DNA from: Brevibacterium sp. JSBI002
GTDB lineage: Bacteria > Actinomycetota > Actinomycetes > Actinomycetales > Brevibacteriaceae
DNA: 64,000 nt
Assembly: GCF_026013965.1 (NCBI RefSeq)
Contig: NZ_CP110341.1
Location: 3,224,001-3,288,000 of the forward strand
Reading direction: 5' to 3'
Both the position numbers and the translations under genes were made by a program. Positions 60,184-64,000 of the stretch are shown one piece after another. Within the stretch, counting starts at the first letter, position 1; the number at the start of each line of letters is the position of its first letter. The notes under the pieces were generated by a model. That model did no database searches and was not told the origin of the DNA. It was given only the letters and a program-made list of their open reading frames with translations.

Positions 60184-60245
60184 TTACTACCTGACGGCGG
60201 CCCAGCAACCTGGCGCGAGGTTGCTGGGCCGCCGTCAGGTAGTAA
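60184..60245. repeat. Long palindrome, copy 3 of 3, between convergent genes
   Basis: A 62-base palindrome centred between 60214 and 60215 with one mismatched pair in the centre. Arms begin TTACTACCTGACGGCGGC. It is nearly identical to the copies at 31031 and 40321 and lies between lldR and the RND exporter gene, whose stop is 8 bases away. Confidence 0.93.
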
Positions 60246-60252
60246 GGGGTGG

Positions 60253-63200
60253 TCAGTGGCCGTCGGAACGCTGGGCCACCTCGGCGGTTTCCGCTTCGAT
60301 CCGCGCTTGGTTCTCGGCCCGCTTCTTGGCGCGCTTCTCTTCCTTGTGCTCCGCTCGGACCTCTTTGCGTCGTTCGACGAGGAGGTAGAGGGCGGGAACG
60401 AGGATCAATGTGAGCACCGTCGACGAGGTGAGCCCGCCGATGACGACGATCGCCAGGGGCTGCGAGATGAACACTCCCCCACCGGTCAGCCCCAGCGACA
60501 TCGGCACGAGGGCGAAGATCGTCGCGGCCGCGGTCATGAGGATCGGGCGCAGGCGCAGTCGGGTGCCGTGGACGATCGCGTCCATGAGGTCGAGTCCGTC
60601 CTCCCGCAGCTTGTTGATGAGGTCGATGAGCACGATCGCGTTCGTCACGACGATGCCGATGAGCATGAGCAGACCGATGAGTGAGGGAATGCCCAATGGT
60701 GTGCCGGTCGCCAGCAGGAGCAACACGGCTCCGGTCGTTGCGAACGGAATCGACACCAGCAGGATGAGCGGCTGGACGAAGCTGCGGAAGGTCGCGATCA
60801 TCACGAGGAACACGAGCACGATCGCCACGGCCATCGCCATTCCGAGCTGACCGAACGATTCCGCCTGCTCCTGACTGGCACCGCCGACGTCGAAGCTGAC
60901 TCCGTCGGGCAGATCCATGGTCTCGGTCAGGTCAGTGGCCGCGGCGGTGACCGTTTCGAGCTGGCCGCTGGACGGGGTTGCGAACACGGTGACCTTCCGG
61001 TCTCCGTCGGCGCGGTCGATCGTCGCCGGGGTCTCGGTCTTCTTCACCTCCGCGATCTCGTCGACGGTGATCGGCTCACCCTTGATGTCGGGGATGGCGG
61101 CCTGCTCATCGGCAAGCGCCTCTTCCTCCTCCTGGCTCCGCTCCTGTTCACGCTGGCCGTCGACGAGGTCGTCGATGGCGTCGTTGGCCTCCTTCAGCCC
61201 CTTCTCTGCCTGTTCGACCCCTTCGCGGGCCTGTTCCACCTGGTCGGCAGCCATGTCGCCCGGGCTCGGAGCCGGCGGCGGATTCTCGGCATCGCGCAGG
61301 GCCTTGCGGGCCTGTTCGAGCTGGTCGGCGGCGTTGTCACGGGCTTCACGGGCGGACTCAAGCTGCTCGGCCGATTCGTCAGCAGCCTTGCGCTTGGCCT
61401 CCTCGGCGCGGGCATCGGTTTTCTCCTCGACCCGGTCGGTCGCATCCTCCTGGGCGTTCTGCGTCTGCACCTCGGTGACGGGCAGTTCGAGAGCACGGAT
61501 CTCGTCCGGGGTCGCATCCGGATGAGTCGGAGCGAGGGTGATGTCGCGCTCCTGGCCATTGAGGGTGATGGTGCCGGCCTCGACACCGTGGAGTGCGGCG
61601 GCGATGGCCTGCCCGACCTCAGCCTGGCTGAATCCGTAGTCGGCGGCTTTCTCCCGATCGACGTCGACCTCGATGACCGGCTGATCGGCCGCGAGGTCGT
61701 TGCGGGCGGACTGTACGCCGTCGGTGTCCGCCATCTTCTTCGTCACCTCGTCGGCAGCCTTTCGCAGCGCCCCCAGGTCGGTGCCCGAAAGGGTGACCTC
61801 GACGTCCTCGCTGACGGAGCCGCCAGCGTCCTGGACGTCGATCTCGCCCGCGTCCTTCCCGAGGTCGTCGAGTCGGGTGCGGAGGCGGTTCGTCGCGACC
61901 TCGGCCTCGGAGTCTTCGGCCAGGGTGACGTTGAACTGGTTCTCCGCTCCGGATTCCGGGCCGTTGACCGTCGTCGAGTAGGTGTCGACGTCCGGATCAT
62001 CGCCGAGCACGGCTTCCACGCGCTTCGCGGCCGTGTCACCGGCTTCGAGCGAAGCGCCGGCGGGGAGGGTCTGCGTGATGTACACGGAGTTCTGCCCGGC
62101 CGATCCGAGCAGGTCCGTCTTGAGGAAGGTCGCGCACATCATCGTGACAACGAAGATGACGACGGAGAAGGCGATGGTCCTCCAGGGGTGGTGCAGGGCC
62201 GAGATGATCGCCGGCAGGCTGCGCTGCTGGAGGCGATCAACTCGACCGGAGGCCTCACCGTTTCCGGGTGCGGGAGCGACGACGGGTTCGACGGTCGCGT
62301 CCGGCAGCGGGTCCTTGCCCTTGGCCGCGCGTTTGGCGTTTTTCTTCTCGATCGCCTTCTGGCGGCGTTCGGCACGGGCCACCGAGCGGCGGTGCTGCTT
62401 GGCCGCCCACAGCTCATAGCTGCGGTCGGTGGCGGCTTGCCGTTTGGGCGAGAGCGGTTTGGGGCTGCGGCGCAGGACCCAGTAGCTGAACACGGGGACG
62501 ATCGTCAGCGCCACGACGAGGGAGGCCAGCAGTGCCAAGGACACGGTGACGGAGAAGGGCCGGAACAGCTGTCCGGCGATGCCGTCGACGAACGCGATGG
62601 GCAGGAACACGGCGACGGTGGTCAGAGTCGAGGCGGTGATGGCACCGGCGACCTGCTTGACGCTGGCGACGATGTCTTCGACCGTCAGGTCGCTCGTGCC
62701 CTGGCGTCTCCGGATGTTCTCGATGACGACGATGGAGTCGTCGACGACGCGGCCGACAGCGATCGTCAGGGCGCCCAAAGTGAGGATGTTCAGCGTGTAG
62801 TCGCCGACCATGAGGCCGATCATCGCGATGAGCAGCGACATCGGGATCGAGATCGCGGCGACGATGGTCGAACGGAACGAGCCGAGGAAGGCGAGGATGA
62901 CGAAGATCGCGAAGATCAGGCCGAGTCCGCCTTCGACGGAGAGGTCGTGGATCGACTTCTCGATCTCCGGAGCCTGATCGAAGATCGTCGAGAATTCCGT
63001 GTCCTCGCCGAGCTTCGGACCGACCTTGTCGAGGGTGTCGGCGACCTTGTGGGAGACGTCGACGACATTGGCGTCCTGGTCTTTGGTCACCGACACAGTC
63101 ACGGAATCCCTGCCGTCGGCACGGGACAGGGAGGTCTTCTCGACCGAGTCGAGGTCGACGTCGGCGACCTCACCCAGCAGTACGGTGCCGTCCGCGGTGC

Positions 63201-63930
63201 GCAGAGGCGTCTTCTCGATCTGTTCGACGGCGCCGACCTCAGCACCGACCTCGACGGCCATCGACGGGTCGCCCTGTGAACTTTGGCCAGCGGGAACGAC
63301 AGTGCCGGCGGCTTCGAGCTCATCGGGCACGGAGGATTCGACGACGTTCTTCTCCGCCACGTCCTCGGGGCGGAAGGTGATGGAGACTCGCTGCTCGTCC
63401 TGGCCGGTGACCTCGACGTTCGAGACTCCGTCGAGAGCGCGGAGTTCGGGGACGAGGTCGGTCTCAAGACGGTCACCGAGGGTGGCGGAGTCTCCACCGG
63501 AGACGGCGAACATCGTCACCGGGACCTCATCCATCTGATACGACAGCACCTCGGCTTCCGCATCGGCGGGCAGGTCGGACTTCACTCCGTCGACGGCCGA
63601 GCGGACGGCGTCGGTCATCTCTTCGGAGTCCTTGCCGAAGGGCCAAGTCACCTCGGCGGTCATCATCCCCGACGAGGTGGAGGTGGTCACCGATTCGAGC
63701 TCTCCGACCCCGTCGAGCGCGGTTTCGAGGGGCTTGGTCACAGTCTCCTCGATGACCTCCGGAGAAGCGCCGGGGACGGTAGCCTGCACCGAAGTGCCGG
63801 GCAGGTCGACCGAGGGCATCGTCTCCTGGTTGAGTGAGGTGGTCGCGACGATGCCGAAGACGGCGATCACGAGGGTGAGCAATCCGACGATGAGGCGGTT
63901 CTTCAGACTCATCCGGGTGATCAGGTGCAC
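60253..63930 (-). CDS. RND efflux permease (AcrB/SwrC-like) with coiled-coil insertion
   Basis: A 1225-residue HAE-type RND transporter. The start MHLITRMSLKNRLIVGLLTLVIAVFGIVATTSLNQETMPSVDLPGTSVQATVPGASPEVIEETV is typical of the family, and GRVVDDSIVVIENIRR, DGIAGQLFRPFSVTVSLALLASLVVALTIVP and GIVVTNAIVLIDLINKLREDGLDLMDAI are conserved TM regions with the proton-relay acidic residues. Between about residues 817 and 950 the extracytoplasmic part has an extra Glu/Ala/Arg/Gln-rich coiled coil (QLEQARKALRDAENPPPAP and repeats). GTG 63930 is the chosen start; ATG at 63912 is possible. It likely exports lipids or drugs across the membrane. No membrane-fusion or outer-membrane partner lies nearby, as expected in an actinobacterium. 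Confidence 0.93.
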   Translation of the reverse strand: MHLITRMSLKNRLIVGLLTLVIAVFGIVATTSLNQETMPSVDLPGTSVQATVPGASPEVIEETVTKPLETALDGVGELESVTTSTSSGMMTAEVTWPFGKDSEEMTDAVRSAVDGVKSDLPADAEAEVLSYQMDEVPVTMFAVSGGDSATLGDRLETDLVPELRALDGVSNVEVTGQDEQRVSITFRPEDVAEKNVVESSVPDELEAAGTVVPAGQSSQGDPSMAVEVGAEVGAVEQIEKTPLRTADGTVLLGEVADVDLDSVEKTSLSRADGRDSVTVSVTKDQDANVVDVSHKVADTLDKVGPKLGEDTEFSTIFDQAPEIEKSIHDLSVEGGLGLIFAIFVILAFLGSFRSTIVAAISIPMSLLIAMIGLMVGDYTLNILTLGALTIAVGRVVDDSIVVIENIRRRQGTSDLTVEDIVASVKQVAGAITASTLTTVAVFLPIAFVDGIAGQLFRPFSVTVSLALLASLVVALTIVPVFSYWVLRRSPKPLSPKRQAATDRSYELWAAKQHRRSVARAERRQKAIEKKNAKRAAKGKDPLPDATVEPVVAPAPGNGEASGRVDRLQQRSLPAIISALHHPWRTIAFSVVIFVVTMMCATFLKTDLLGSAGQNSVYITQTLPAGASLEAGDTAAKRVEAVLGDDPDVDTYSTTVNGPESGAENQFNVTLAEDSEAEVATNRLRTRLDDLGKDAGEIDVQDAGGSVSEDVEVTLSGTDLGALRKAADEVTKKMADTDGVQSARNDLAADQPVIEVDVDREKAADYGFSQAEVGQAIAAALHGVEAGTITLNGQERDITLAPTHPDATPDEIRALELPVTEVQTQNAQEDATDRVEEKTDARAEEAKRKAADESAEQLESAREARDNAADQLEQARKALRDAENPPPAPSPGDMAADQVEQAREGVEQAEKGLKEANDAIDDLVDGQREQERSQEEEEALADEQAAIPDIKGEPITVDEIAEVKKTETPATIDRADGDRKVTVFATPSSGQLETVTAAATDLTETMDLPDGVSFDVGGASQEQAESFGQLGMAMAVAIVLVFLVMIATFRSFVQPLILLVSIPFATTGAVLLLLATGTPLGIPSLIGLLMLIGIVVTNAIVLIDLINKLREDGLDLMDAIVHGTRLRLRPILMTAAATIFALVPMSLGLTGGGVFISQPLAIVVIGGLTSSTVLTLILVPALYLLVERRKEVRAEHKEEKRAKKRAENQARIEAETAEVAQRSDGH

Positions 63931-64000
63931 AGGGGTCCTCCGGGTTCGGGGGTGTGAGCAGGGCGCTCCAGTCAGTCTTCCAAGCGGATCGCCTCAGCGG
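63931..64000. other. Region upstream of the RND gene
   Basis: Seventy bases to the window edge with no coding signal that I can support. They should carry the RND ribosome site (GGGGTCC is poor) and part of its promoter. Confidence 0.4.

Noticed and set aside
61522..63279. Long plus-strand open frame antisense to the RND gene
   Set aside because: Composition is Arg/Gly/Asp-rich without any family motif, and the opposite strand has a clear RND protein. Similar antisense or shifted frames at 40546-42393, 51319-52917, 3556-4935, 5309-6517, 35484-37331 and 21874-23697 were rejected for the same reason; they come from the strong GC bias at third codon positions.

Overview
The window is high-GC (roughly two-thirds G+C) chromosomal DNA of an actinobacterium. 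Markers are the bacterial proteasome activator Bpa, a dnaK-grpE-dnaJ-hspR cluster behind two HspR inverted-repeat (HAIR) boxes, DtxR/IdeR-type iron boxes, an LCP cell-wall protein with a huge disordered N-terminus, sortase-type LPRTG surface proteins, a GTP-type PEP carboxykinase, and many GTG/TTG starts with 4-base stop/start overlaps. Gene content fits Micrococcales and my best guess is Brevibacterium, but that is inference without a database. I see no prophage, transposase, CRISPR array or rRNA. The DNA looks like ordinary chromosome with catabolic, transport and cell-envelope modules.

Layout. 1-3.4 kb: tail of PEPCK, a two-TM protein, and a phosphate permease (frameshifted) coupled to a small membrane protein. 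3.7-8.5 kb: class III aminotransferase plus CoA-acylating (methyl)malonate-semialdehyde dehydrogenase, divergent from a PucR regulator, probably a beta-alanine/omega-amino-acid catabolic unit. 8.6-12.2 kb: proline racemase-family enzyme, FAD amino-acid oxidase and a broken Ldh2-family reductase (hydroxyproline/D-amino-acid type). 12.3-13.9 kb: lipoprotein plus OmpA-like protein and tRNA-Ser(GCU). 14.2-19.1 kb: LCP protein coupled to an FAD/NAD(P)-binding protein. 19.4-25.7 kb: YhgE/Pip protein, an MMPL exporter carrying an unusual C-terminal pseudo-ABC-ATPase domain, and a divergent TetR with two tandem operator palindromes. 25.7-30.8 kb: an internally duplicated unknown protein, a C45 acyltransferase/hydrolase, an MBL-fold hydrolase and an APC permease. 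31-33.9 kb: tRNA-Ser(UGA) and a maltokinase-like protein. 34-43.8 kb: ilvA, CstA-type transporter, quinone reductase-Bpa-unknown-HAD operon, second HAD, serS and a diacylglycerol-kinase-like protein. 44-47.5 kb: two paralogous LPRTG proteins. 47.6-52.9 kb: DUF1206 protein and the heat-shock operon. 53-56 kb: P-loop protein and two divergent iron-siderophore binding proteins with iron boxes. 56-60.2 kb: lactate module (lldD, lldP, FadR-type regulator). 60.2-64 kb: RND exporter with a coiled-coil insertion.

The most noticeable non-coding signals are three nearly identical 61-70-base palindromes at gene ends (31031, 40321, 60184), a second pair of related inverted repeats (19134 and 19314), and an over-represented decamer GCCGAGGCGG. 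Four genes are interrupted in this sequence: pit (one frameshift), the Ldh2 reductase (two), dnaJ (one) and a fepB-like gene (an in-frame TAG). A broken dnaJ inside an otherwise perfect heat-shock operon makes consensus errors a serious alternative to real decay. I did not find a clear new defence or mobile system; the best candidates for something undescribed are the palindrome family and the MMPL/pseudo-ABC/YhgE exporter module.
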